Source of the DNA: CAYNFP01 sp964492595 | GTDB taxonomy: Bacteria > Bacillota_I > Bacilli_A > RF39 > UBA660 | Reading direction: 5' to 3' | Length of the DNA: 60,162 bases | Assembly (NCBI GenBank): GCA_964492595.1 | Contig: CAZBKY010000001.1 | Location: forward strand, 1 to 60,162 | In this document: positions 50,649 to 59,900 of the stretch, piece by piece | How positions within the stretch are numbered: position 1 is the stretch's first letter | Layout: each line of letters opens with the position of its first letter | Made by a program: the position numbers and the translations under genes | Notes under the pieces: model-generated | Told to the model about the DNA's origin: nothing | Database searches by the model: none | The model's input: only the letters and a program-made list of their open reading frames with translations

Positions 50649-51177
50649 CATAATTATATATACCATGCAGTTTTTCTTTTACAATATTGCTTAATTCTTT
50701 TACTCGCCACTCTTCATCTACTTTTTCCAAATAGAAGTCTACTGTATATTCTATAGTATCTTCTCCCTTAAGCATTTGATCTAATTCATAAGTTAGAAAT
50801 TTACTTTGATCGTAAGCTCCATTGGTTTCAAATTCACTTGGATTTAAAGTTGCATAATTTTGAGATTCTTTCATAGTTTTGTATAAGTCATAAACTGTTA
50901 TTTTAGCGGTTACAACTGCCTCATCACCATTGATACTCTCATTTGTAATTTCATACTTCATATTTTGATACTGTCTTGTAATTGCATCTTTATATGTTTG
51001 AGTATTTGTTGAACCCAAATTTTCTGTCTCTGCACTTAACTCTAAATCTGATAAAACATCATCTGACAAAGACTGGTATCTCATTAATAGTTCTTCGGTC
51101 TTTTTAGTTGGTGTATTCATAGTAGTACAGCCAATTAAAGAGAAAATTCCTAACAAAACTAAAACTATTTTTTTCAT
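50638..51177 (-). CDS. Lipoprotein with an NTF2-like domain, unknown function
   Basis: 179 residues. Signal peptide with lipobox SLIGC (Cys ~17). The mature part reads TEELLMRYQSLSDDVLSDLE, then strands DEAVVTAKITVYDLYKTM and IEYTVDFYLEKVDEEWRVKE, ending in a helix. The last strands with EWRV resemble NTF2-like/DUF-type extracellular lipoproteins. SD GGAGG. Role unknown; it is the last gene of a leftward group of unknown genes. Confidence 0.65.
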   Translation of the reverse strand: MKKIVLVLLGIFSLIGCTTMNTPTKKTEELLMRYQSLSDDVLSDLELSAETENLGSTNTQTYKDAITRQYQNMKYEITNESINGDEAVVTAKITVYDLYKTMKESQNYATLNPSEFETNGAYDQSKFLTYELDQMLKGEDTIEYTVDFYLEKVDEEWRVKELSNIVKEKLHGIYNYESE

Positions 51178-51224
51178 ATGTCCTCCTCAATATTATGTTT
51201 TACATATTTAATTATTTTATACAT

Positions 51225-51866
51225 TTATTCTTTAATAGTCATTAAATTCAAAATTTTTAAAAAAGATTCGTGTTTGTCTGAATAATAAAATAATTTTAAA
51301 TCATTTACAAGCTCATCAAACGAACTATTTCCCGCACTTTTTTTATTAAACCATTCATAATATAAATAATTTATTTTTTTTGCATCAGTTTTAATACTTT
51401 CAAGTTCTAATAATATTAATTTTATCGTTTTCATGCCCTCTCTGGTTATAAAAGAAGGACTATATTCATTATTTAAAAGTTCTTTATAAGTTATCTTCTT
51501 AGTCCTTATAGATTTAGATATTTCAAGAAGTTCAAGCTCATCTTCTATAGTAAACTTACTTTTTTCAATTATTTTACCATCAGAGGCGAATACAAAAGCC
51601 ATCGCATCATCTCCATCTGTTAAAACCACAGAGTATGTCAGCGTTTCAATTTTCTTATCTTCTAAAATTTCTGTTTTATTCTTTATTAAATTTAAAAATT
51701 CCTCATCAACAATTATATTACTGGTAATAAAGAAGCTATATAAATATTTACTTATTTTTAATAGCATACTTTTTTTCAGGTATTCCACGACATCGGTTTC
51801 TTCCCACTCATAAAAACTATATGTTTCTTTATTAAAATTAACTAATAAATCATAAATATATATCAT
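51225..51866 (-). CDS. DUF3603-like protein, unknown function
   Basis: 213 residues. Starts MIYIYDLLVNFNKETYSFYE WEETD-like, a pattern I associate with the DUF3603 family of Bacillota. Acidic and soluble, containing LTYSVVLTDGDDAMAFVFAS (strands) and a helical C-terminal half (LILLELESIKTDAKKINYLY). No catalytic motif recognised. Its start overlaps the preceding two-helix membrane protein gene by 17 bases, so they are coupled. Confidence 0.6.
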   Translation of the reverse strand: MIYIYDLLVNFNKETYSFYEWEETDVVEYLKKSMLLKISKYLYSFFITSNIIVDEEFLNLIKNKTEILEDKKIETLTYSVVLTDGDDAMAFVFASDGKIIEKSKFTIEDELELLEISKSIRTKKITYKELLNNEYSPSFITREGMKTIKLILLELESIKTDAKKINYLYYEWFNKKSAGNSSFDELVNDLKLFYYSDKHESFLKILNLMTIKE

Positions 51867-52074
51867 TTCTTTTTTCTTTACCTTTCTTAAGTGATAGAAT
51901 TATTAATAAAATACCTATAAAGATTAACCAGCATTCTCCTCTACTAATAATAAAATTAACAAAATCTAAGAAACTATACTCTAAATTAAGTACATTTAAA
52001 TACAAAATAATAAATACTAAAGATAATGCTGTTAGCAAAACACCTGTAATAAACAAAACTATTTTTAATAGCAT
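51850..52074 (-). CDS. Small two-helix membrane protein
   Basis: 74 residues with two membrane helices (IVLFITGVLLTALSLVFIIL and CWLIFIGILLIILSL) and a basic C-terminus. GGGGG lies six bases before ATG 52074; the ATG at 52080 directly abuts it and is rejected. Overlaps the following gene. Function unknown. Confidence 0.55.
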   Translation of the reverse strand: MLLKIVLFITGVLLTALSLVFIILYLNVLNLEYSFLDFVNFIISRGECWLIFIGILLIILSLKKGKEKRNDIYL

Positions 52075-52154
52075 ACGCATCCCCCATAATAGATTTTATT
52101 TCTAATCATTAATATTTATTATATGATTAATATAAATTTTGGTTTACTTTATGA

Positions 52155-52178
52155 TAAAAAAAAGCAAAATTGCTTTTA
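52155..52178 (-). terminator. Terminator of the coiled-coil gene pair
   Basis: AAAAGCAATTTTGCTTTTTTTT on the minus strand, over the stop codon of the second gene. Confidence 0.7.
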
Positions 52179-53231
52179 AAATATTTCTACTCCTTCAAAT
52201 TCATCTTCTGGTTTTATTTTTTTGTTCCATAAAAGTTCTATTTCCTCTTTGATAACATCAGGATCTACATATAAATATTGTTGCTGCCTAGATAAAGAAT
52301 CGAGCCTGCTTTTATTTTTCAAAAGTTCCAATTTATCATTTAAAAGGTCTATATTATCTTTAACATCACCAGAATAAATATTATTCTCTTCAATTTTAAT
52401 CTCTTCATTTATATCAACAAGATTTCTTTCTTTATTTGCAATCTCTTCTTTATATTTATTTATATCTTTAATATAAGAGATTTCCAAGACTTTATTTTCA
52501 TGAATCATATTTTCTATATATTCTATTATATTCTTAATTTCATCTAGATTATCTTTATAAAAAAACTTTAATAAGTTTGAGTAAAATTTACTTTTCTGTT
52601 TATTTAATTCCTCCATATAATTATATCTGCTTTTTTTAAGTATTTCACACATTTTTTGAAGTTCATTAATTATTTTATTTATAGCTTCAATTTGAGAAGG
52701 AATAAAAGCCTTTCTGTCTTTTAAAGATTTTAATTTACTTTTATGATACGCACTTGCAAAAATGGCAATATTTTTTGAAACATCATTTTTATAATTTTTA
52801 GTAATCATTTCATTACTTGCTGAATTAATAAGTTTATTGTAATTATCCATTTCTGTAAATATATTTGTATCCTCTATTTTTTTGTGAGTTTCCTCATATT
52901 CATCTTTAGCTAATTTAACTAAACTTTCTACAGTATTTTTAATATAAGAATATGGTTTTTTCTCATTAAAAGCTGATAAAATTTTTTTAGCATATGCTAC
53001 TGCACAATCTATTGATTCATTTAACGCAGATAATATTATTTCTTTTTCATTTGTGAGGCTTTCTAATTCTTCTTTTTCCTTGGTTTTCTCCAACAACAAA
53101 ATTTTAGAAGTTATTTCATTAACTTTATCTTCTAATTCTTTTCTTTCTTTGTTTTCCTGTTTTTCATTTAATTCCAACCCGGTTTTTCTAACTAGGATAT
53201 TAACTAAATCCTCCAAAGCCTTGTAATCCAT
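52176..53231 (-). CDS. Long coiled-coil protein, paralogue of the preceding gene
   Basis: 351 residues. Begins MDYKALEDLVNILVRKTGLE, almost entirely helical with heptad-like patterns (KELEDKVNEITSKILLLEK). A block around VAYAKKILSAFNEKKPYSYI matches the upstream paralogue (AILKAFKDKKPFKEIESAL). No membrane segment. The C-terminus is acidic. ATG 53231 with AAAGGA ahead is chosen over 53255. Function unknown; it may form a filament or complex with its paralogue. Confidence 0.6.
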   Translation of the reverse strand: MDYKALEDLVNILVRKTGLELNEKQENKERKELEDKVNEITSKILLLEKTKEKEELESLTNEKEIILSALNESIDCAVAYAKKILSAFNEKKPYSYIKNTVESLVKLAKDEYEETHKKIEDTNIFTEMDNYNKLINSASNEMITKNYKNDVSKNIAIFASAYHKSKLKSLKDRKAFIPSQIEAINKIINELQKMCEILKKSRYNYMEELNKQKSKFYSNLLKFFYKDNLDEIKNIIEYIENMIHENKVLEISYIKDINKYKEEIANKERNLVDINEEIKIEENNIYSGDVKDNIDLLNDKLELLKNKSRLDSLSRQQQYLYVDPDVIKEEIELLWNKKIKPEDEFEGVEIF

Positions 53232-53248
53232 TTTTATTCCTTTTTTGC

Positions 53249-54403
53249 TTACCAATCAAATTCCATTTTCTTTTTATTTGAATTAGTCTTATCTTCTAAA
53301 GCTTTTTTATCTTCTTTCTTTTCTTCCTCAGACAAAGGAATTTTTCTTTCATAAGAAACATTTTTATCAATCTTTGACCATTCTTTTATTATTTCTTTTT
53401 TTACCTCGGCAACATTTATATAAATAACTTCTTTCTTGTTATTTAATTCTTTTAATGTATATTTTATTGCTTCTTTTTTATTTTCATCTAAAGCTCTGTG
53501 AGTATAATCTGCATATTTATTATTATTTATATAATATTTAATTTTATCTATATGCTCTTTACATTTTCCAATTTCTTCTTCTAAGAATTCTTTTCTTGCC
53601 ATATATTCTTCTTTATTTTTACGCATATCTTCTAACAAGGATTCAAATTTTGATAAAGTTTCTTTAGCATTATTGTGTTTTTTTTTGATTTCAAGAGCGG
53701 CTTTCTCAAGTTTGGCATATAAATCAGGGTTAACCATTTTCTTGCTTAAAGTTTCCTCTTTAACATTTCCTAGTTTTTCAAGATTCTTTTCTGTATTTAT
53801 CAGATAAACTTTAATTGTAGAAATAGTTGAAATGTCTTTAGTCTCAACACTTTTTATCCTGTCAAGTTCTCCAGATATATATTTTAATTCCGCTTCATAT
53901 TCAATAATTTTATTAGTTAAATAATTTATGGCCTGTTCATCAAGTTCTTTTGAACGTTTATCGCTGTAATCTTCATTTACAAGAGTCTGCTCGATACTCT
54001 CCTGTTTTTCTTCTAAAGAGCGTATAGTGTCATATACATGTGCCATTAGGGATTCATTCGCATTTTCTTCTTTGTCAGAAACAGCCATTTCCGCCAGTTT
54101 ATTTAATGCTGACTCTATTTCTTTAAAAGGTTTTTTGTCTTTAAATGCTTTTAAAATTGCCTTTCCAAGCACTTCTGCATTGTTCTCCCAATTTTCCTCT
54201 ATTTTTTTGAAGTTTTTTATTGCCTCTTTTACTTCTTCTTTTTCTTCATCCTCATCGGTTTCATTTAATTTCTTTTCAAATTCAAAAATATAGGATTTTG
54301 TTTTCTCAAGTTCCTCTTCTCCAGCATTTTGAGTTAAATCAAAACCTGCTTTTTTTACTAAAAGCTCCACTAGACTTTTAATTGTTTCATAATTTGTATC
54401 CAT
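53249..54403 (-). CDS. Long coiled-coil protein, first of a paralogous pair
   Basis: 384 residues from ATG 54403 (SD GAGGTGGGTGAG), MDTNYETIKSLVELLVKKAG, a start like that of the following gene. Continuous coiled coil, strongly charged, with a central low-hydrophobic part and a C-terminal acidic/lysine tail ending KKKMEFDW. It is 17 bases ahead of its paralogue; both probably arise from a tandem duplication. No known motor, ATPase or DNA-binding motif seen. Confidence 0.6.
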   Translation of the reverse strand: MDTNYETIKSLVELLVKKAGFDLTQNAGEEELEKTKSYIFEFEKKLNETDEDEEKEEVKEAIKNFKKIEENWENNAEVLGKAILKAFKDKKPFKEIESALNKLAEMAVSDKEENANESLMAHVYDTIRSLEEKQESIEQTLVNEDYSDKRSKELDEQAINYLTNKIIEYEAELKYISGELDRIKSVETKDISTISTIKVYLINTEKNLEKLGNVKEETLSKKMVNPDLYAKLEKAALEIKKKHNNAKETLSKFESLLEDMRKNKEEYMARKEFLEEEIGKCKEHIDKIKYYINNNKYADYTHRALDENKKEAIKYTLKELNNKKEVIYINVAEVKKEIIKEWSKIDKNVSYERKIPLSEEEKKEDKKALEDKTNSNKKKMEFDW

Positions 54404-54504
54404 AAATCTCACCCACCTCGGTATTTTAATTTTAGCATAAAAAAAGCATAGAAACAACTGTAAAATTCTTGAAGTTTCTTTTGAAATTTTATATAAAAAC
54501 TTAA

Positions 54505-55593
54505 TTATTCTATTTCTATATTTTTATCATTCTTTCCTAATTTAACATGACTTATAGAATCAAATCTTTTAGAAATTTTATCTGTAGTAACATTAATATC
54601 CTTTATATCATTGCTTACAGTAGTAATGCTCCTTGAAAGCTTATCCCACCTGACTTTATATTTATCAAATTCAATGCCAAGCTTATTTAATTCTTCATGT
54701 ATTACACTTGCATATTTGTCTCTTTCTATTCCCATTAATACCGCCTGGATAATCGTTAATAAACTTATAAGTGTAGTAGGCGAAGATATCCATACATTTC
54801 TTTTTTGTGAATATGTAATTATATTTGGATGATAAGCATTAATTTCTGCGAATATTGCTTCAGCTGGTAAAAACATTATTGCCTGATTGCTTGTCTCTCC
54901 TTTTATAATGTATTTTTCACTGATATCATCTATATGCTTTTTAACATCTGCTTCAAAATGTTTTTCTCTTGATGCCTTTTCTTCTTCCGTAATTCCTTTT
55001 TCTATCATATTTCTATAATTTTCCAAAGGAAATTTAGAATCAATAGAGATTGTACCTAAAGGTTCGGGTCCAAATAATACTGCATCTGCGATATATTTAT
55101 TGGATAAAGTATATTGTATTTTATAAATTTTATCGTTTTTTTCTCCAAAAACATTAGCCAGTATATGATATAAGTTAACCTCTCCAAAAATACCTCTTGT
55201 TTTCTTATCGGTAAGTATTCCTTGAAGAGAGATGATATCATTGCTCAGACTGTCTATTTTCTTTTGAGCTTCATCTATTTTAGCTAATCTTTCTAAAACA
55301 TTAGAAAAAGTTTTATTGGTCTTTTCAAAGTTAATTTCTATTCTTTCATTAACCTTATCATTTATCATATTAAGTTTTTTTTCAATTCTTTCATTTAAAT
55401 TAACAAAATCCTTATTTAAATCATTGGAAAATTTTAATTTGAATTCGCCAATTTCTTTTATAAGACTACTTTCAACTTTACCTAAACGTTCAGTTATATG
55501 GCTTTCATCAATATTTTTTTTAAACATTAAAACTAATAATACTATTAAGAGAATTAAAACAAAAATTAATAAACCTAAAAATATGTACTCCAT
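54505..55593 (-). CDS. rmuC: RmuC-family DNA recombination protein
   Basis: 362 residues. N-terminal membrane helix (IFLGLLIFVLILLIVLLVLMF), coiled coil (residues ~30-140), then the RmuC nuclease-like domain with KTRGIFGEVNLYHILANVFG, AVLFGPEPLGTISIDSKFPL and EAIFAEINAYHPN, followed by helices. RmuC limits inversion between repeats in E. coli. Start ATG 55593 with TGGAGG. Confidence 0.9.
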   Translation of the reverse strand: MEYIFLGLLIFVLILLIVLLVLMFKKNIDESHITERLGKVESSLIKEIGEFKLKFSNDLNKDFVNLNERIEKKLNMINDKVNERIEINFEKTNKTFSNVLERLAKIDEAQKKIDSLSNDIISLQGILTDKKTRGIFGEVNLYHILANVFGEKNDKIYKIQYTLSNKYIADAVLFGPEPLGTISIDSKFPLENYRNMIEKGITEEEKASREKHFEADVKKHIDDISEKYIIKGETSNQAIMFLPAEAIFAEINAYHPNIITYSQKRNVWISSPTTLISLLTIIQAVLMGIERDKYASVIHEELNKLGIEFDKYKVRWDKLSRSITTVSNDIKDINVTTDKISKRFDSISHVKLGKNDKNIEIE

Positions 55594-55631
55594 AAATTCC
55601 TCCAATTTAAGTTTATCATTTTTTTGCAAAG

Positions 55632-55653
55632 AAAAAAACAACATTGTTGTTTA
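55632..55653 (-). terminator. Terminator of the DedA/VTT gene
   Basis: AACAACA-ATG-TTGTTTTTTT, minus strand. Confidence 0.65.
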
Positions 55654-55662
55654 GTCAAATTT

Positions 55663-56232
55663 TTATATTTTAAATACTTTCTTCAATATTCTTGAAATTA
55701 AATATGTAAAAGCCATTATAATAAAGATTTTAACTAAAATTACAGGATTTTTAAAACTTTCAATAAAGCTTGTACCAATATATCCCCAAAAATATATCAA
55801 TCCAATTTTGCCAACTAATAAAGATGCAAAAAATTTCTTTTTATCCATATTAGAAAGACCAGCTGCAATATTTACAAGAAAAGCTGGAGTAAAAGGAATG
55901 GCTATCATAACTGTTAACTCAGGAAATGTAATATTATTGAACTTTAAAATTAAATTATTAAGTTTATCCTTATTTTTCGTTAATCTATTAAACCATCCCT
56001 GAATTCCTTTTCTAAATATGAAAAAAGACATCATACAGCCAATTACAGTAAATATCCAAGATATTATAAATCCGATTAAAGGCCCATATGATAAAAAATT
56101 TACTGTTATAAACAACCCTAAAGGCATTATGGGAAATATTGATTCTATAACTATAAGAAAACATGATAAAATCGGGCCATATATTCCGATTATATCTATA
56201 AGTTCATATATAAATTCGTTAATAGCACCCAT
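55663..56232 (-). CDS. DedA/VTT-domain membrane protein
   Basis: 189 residues with about five membrane helices. The VTT/SNARE-associated domain is visible: PLGLFITVNFLSYGPLIGFI, then FPELTVMIAIPFTPAFLVNI and AAGLSNMDKKKFFASLLVGK, with the reentrant-loop glycines and prolines. Such proteins flip phospholipids or undecaprenyl phosphate in the membrane. Transcribed toward rmuC with its own terminator. Confidence 0.85.
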   Translation of the reverse strand: MGAINEFIYELIDIIGIYGPILSCFLIVIESIFPIMPLGLFITVNFLSYGPLIGFIISWIFTVIGCMMSFFIFRKGIQGWFNRLTKNKDKLNNLILKFNNITFPELTVMIAIPFTPAFLVNIAAGLSNMDKKKFFASLLVGKIGLIYFWGYIGTSFIESFKNPVILVKIFIIMAFTYLISRILKKVFKI

Positions 56233-56266
56233 AAAAAACCTCTAAATAATTATAATATATATTTCT

Positions 56267-56488
56267 TTATATTTCTATAACAAAAGCATTATATCCCAAA
56301 TAGCTCAGTATTGCGGAAGCTCTCTTACTTAATTTTCCACTTTTACAGTAAAAATAGTATACATCATTTTTATTTAAATATGTTCTATAGTTATTCATCA
56401 AGTCATCATAAGGGATATTAATGGAGCCAGGATAATGCCATATATCATAGTAGTATCTATCTTGTACATCTATTATTATTTTATTCAT
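56267..56488 (-). CDS. Small rhodanese-domain protein
   Basis: 73 residues: IIIDVQDRYYYDIWHYPGSI then INIPYDDL and the active loop YYFYCKSGKLSKRASAILSY, with the catalytic Cys in CKSGK. Shorter than a typical single-domain rhodanese (about 100), but all core strands appear present. Probably carries sulfane sulfur. Start ATG 56488, as the first three residues from 56497 are not conserved. Confidence 0.78.
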   Translation of the reverse strand: MNKIIIDVQDRYYYDIWHYPGSINIPYDDLMNNYRTYLNKNDVYYFYCKSGKLSKRASAILSYLGYNAFVIEI

Positions 56489-56575
56489 TCTTATCACCTA
56501 TAATAAAGTATGCTCGTTTTATATCCCAATAGATAACATTTATAATAAAAAAAGAAAAAAATATTAATTTTGTTA

Positions 56576-56604
56576 TTGACAAAGTAGTAAACTTACTATA
56601 GTAT
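56576..56604 (+). promoter_or_regulatory. SigA-type promoter of the small RNA
   Basis: TTGACA (56576-56581), 17 bases, TAGTAT (56599-56604). A perfect -35 reading away from the rhodanese gene into the hairpin-rich segment that holds no protein gene. Confidence 0.65.
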
Positions 56605-56610
56605 ATAGAC

Positions 56611-56713
56611 TTACCAATTCACTTTTAGGCGAATTGGTGCTAGTATCACACTAGCCAACCCCTTTTTATTCTTTTTTCCGGATTGCTCTCAGGGGGAGCA
56701 ATCCATTTTTTTT
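56611..56713 (+). ncRNA. Predicted small structured RNA of about 103 bases
   Basis: Starts about seven bases after the -10 and holds three hairpins: ACCAATTC/GAATTGGT (56613-56620 with 56631-56638), GCTAGT/ACTAGC (56639-56644 with 56650-56655), and the terminator GGATTGCTC/GAGCAATCC. TTGG at 56634-56637 could instead pair with CCAA at 56655-56658, extending the second hairpin at the cost of the first. No downstream gene in the same direction. Not recognised as 6S, SRP, tmRNA or a known riboswitch. Confidence 0.55.
56680..56713 (+). terminator. Intrinsic terminator of the small RNA
   Basis: GGATTGCTC (56680-56688) with GAGCAATCC (56696-56704), then ATTTTTTTT. Only the plus strand has the T run. 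Confidence 0.8.
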
Positions 56714-56727
56714 AAAAAAACAGTTTT

Positions 56728-56976
56728 TTAATTAACTGTTCTTTTTAATTCTAAATTTTTTGTTTTTTTAACATAATCAGCCATTAATAAAATATGACTA
56801 TTATGCATTTTATTCCCTTTTATAAATAAACGAGTTTCTATAAAGTTTACAATATCTCCATTTTTTACATCTCCATACATCAATTTATCACAAAGAGATG
56901 GATAAACTTTATTATCGGGTGTAGTGATTTTAAATATTGGTCCACTACCCATCTCAGATACTATACCACATTTCAT
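56728..56976 (-). CDS. Small beta-rich protein, unknown function
   Basis: 82 residues: MKCGIVSEMGSGPIFKITTP, then GDVKNGDIVNFIETRLFIK and a polar helix. The first 60 residues look like a small beta barrel. It is four bases downstream of the very large gene, so both are one transcription unit and may work together. Family not recognised. Confidence 0.5.
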   Translation of the reverse strand: MKCGIVSEMGSGPIFKITTPDNKVYPSLCDKLMYGDVKNGDIVNFIETRLFIKGNKMHNSHILLMADYVKKTKNLELKRTVN

Positions 56977-56979
56977 AAT

Positions 56980-59900
56980 TTATATATTCCTCCTACTCGA
57001 ATTTATTTCTTGCAAAATACTTTTTATCTCCTCATTACTTCGCTCATCGTAATCAAGATTTATTACTCTAACTTCATTCGTGTTATATATTATAACACAA
57101 AAATCTTCTCCAAGATATAAATTTTTTATATTTTCAATGATTTCACTTTTTGCTAGTCTTGTAGATTCAAACTCATCATTTGTTTTTCTTGCTTCTAAAT
57201 AGAATAATTTTTGTAAATTAGATATATGCATTTCTTTATTTTCTTTACTTTGGAAATCTACAAATTGGAAAGGTTTTCTTTCTCTGATATAAATTGGACT
57301 AGCATCATAATCTTTAAAATCACTAATAGTTTTATTTGGAACTCTTGCAATAATATAAGAACCAAGTGAATAATTATGGTATATACTTAAATTTTCTTTT
57401 ACTTCATATATTAAATTTTTATTTGCAAAGAAATCCCTGTAATCTTGTGTTTTTATATCAATTGGGTCAGTGGCATATTCCAAAGAATCACCATTTATAT
57501 ATTCTTTATCTTTAACCATATTCGTTAATCCACTATCTACAAGAGTAACAAATTCCATAGGCTCTTCAGTATTTTTTGTGGCATTTATAATATCTCCAGC
57601 TAATTTTTCCACTACTTTCTCACAATATTTTTTACATTCTTCTGAATCGATAAATTCTTCTTTTATCTGTAATAAATGTAAGAAATAAGCATTGCCTCTT
57701 CTAACTGCACTTAATCTTGCAATATACCCACCTGTATCTGGGTTTTTTATATATATAATTGAGCCGTTTTTACTTAAAATGCAATAAATAGAAAAATTAT
57801 TACCGTTTCCCGTTATAGCAAAGCAACTATCTTGATTCATTCTTGGGGCTAAAATTTGAGGATCATGATAATCAACTATTTCATATTCTTTGCAATTTAA
57901 ATTAGGAATTGTACTTGAATTTCTTTTTAATGCCGTTTCATAAACAGAAGAAGCTGCTTCAAGTCTTTGATTAATCTGCATAGAAATCATTAACTTTGAT
58001 TTAGATATTATTTCAGAAATCACGTTTTTACCATAAGTCTTTTCAAGAGGGTTAAGTTCAAGCATTATGTAGTCTTGCAACGTTTTTATACCCTCTACAG
58101 AAATATCATCAATATCTATCCCAAAGTAATCACCCAAAGCTTCTACTTCATCAAAGTGAGACAAAATATATCCAAAATCTTTTACAAAAAATCTGTCATG
58201 TTCTTTTGCCACTATAAATTTTATATTATAAATATTTGAAAACAAGAATTTTGAAGCTCTATCTTTAGATGATATTTTCATATCCACAAAATCAAAATTG
58301 TTAAATATTGTTTTTATTTCTTCAAGACTAAGTCTTTGTTTTTCAACATCATAGGCAGAGTTTTTTAAAGGATACCTTTGACAAAATTCTTCTATATCTT
58401 CGGTGGTTATTTCAACATCTTCATTTGCGAGAATTTCTCTTTTTAAGACATTAAAAATGTTTTTACTTATTTTATTAATCCTTCTTACAAAAATATAATA
58501 ATCTTCACATTCTTTTTCATCATATTTTAAAGAAGATTTATATACAATTTCCCCCCTATCATAATCTATATAATCTAAAAATTCAGAAAAAGCATATTTG
58601 ATTTTATTAATGTTAACAAGCATTTTCGATTTTTCTTCAGATAAATTCTCTCTTCTTCCTAACAAATATTCGAAAATCTCTTTGTTTTCAAAAAACATAC
58701 GATTTGCTTTGCCTACAATTTTTTGCCTTCTTAAATCCTGCAAATAAAATTCATAATTTTCGGGGACATTAATTCCGAGTTCTTCCATGAAATTTTCTTT
58801 ATCAAATGTTTTATTTAATATATTCAAAAACATATTGTTTTTAAAATATTCAAAATCACAAATACCATTTAAATCTATTTCTGATTTTAAAGTGTTTATT
58901 AAATATTCTCTTTCTTCTGTATCTTCTGACATTATTCGAATAGTATTTCCAACTAACCCGGAAATAAATTCCTGCTTTTTTAGTTTCTCAGATATTGCCT
59001 CGATTTCAGAGTCTTTAATTTTAAAATGTTTTTTAATTTCTTCTATAAGCTCTTTATTAAATTCACTGGCTATATACTGTATTTTCTTCTCTCTTATTTC
59101 TTCACAAAAACTTCTTAATTCTGCTTGAATCATTTTGATTTCTGCAGCTGTACTCTCTGGATTTCTTTTAATTTGTATATATCTAGAAAATAAATCTTCC
59201 AATTTTTCTCTTTCAAAAACTTTAGCGTATTCTATAAGCCAAGAATATCCCATATCAGAATATTCATATATATTTTCTTTAGAAACTGTCATATTAAGCT
59301 CAAATATAACATGATCATAGAGTCTATTTATAATCTCTGAATTTTCTAAACGATAATTATTAATTTTAGATTGTAAAATATTATCTTTAATTTTTAAAAT
59401 ATCGGCAACATTTAAATTTATACCACTTAAATTTATTAAGTCTAAAGATCCGTTAATTCCAAGTATTAAATACATAGCACAAAAGGCATCTATTATTTCT
59501 ATGTTAAATTTATCAAAATTCATTTCTTTATTAAAAACATAATCCATAAGATAATTAATATGGTGTAAATCATTTTCATTTAAAACAGTACCTTTTCCAA
59601 AAAGAAACTGACTTACATTTTTATTTAACAATATGGTTAAATTTCTTGTATCATAAAAGTACTCTTCTATCATATTTCTAAAATATACTCTATTAATAGT
59701 CTGACATATTAATTCACTGTTTATTATATCTTCAAACTCTAAATTATTTAATTTTCTAAATATATCTGTATTTAAGTTTAATAAAAATAATTTGTTATTC
59801 AAGACCTCTAGTAATTCTTCTTTAGAAAGTAAATTTAAAAGTTTTGTAATATCAGAATTTTGCAGTGCTTCATAATATGTAGAGTTTTTTAAATAAAGTT

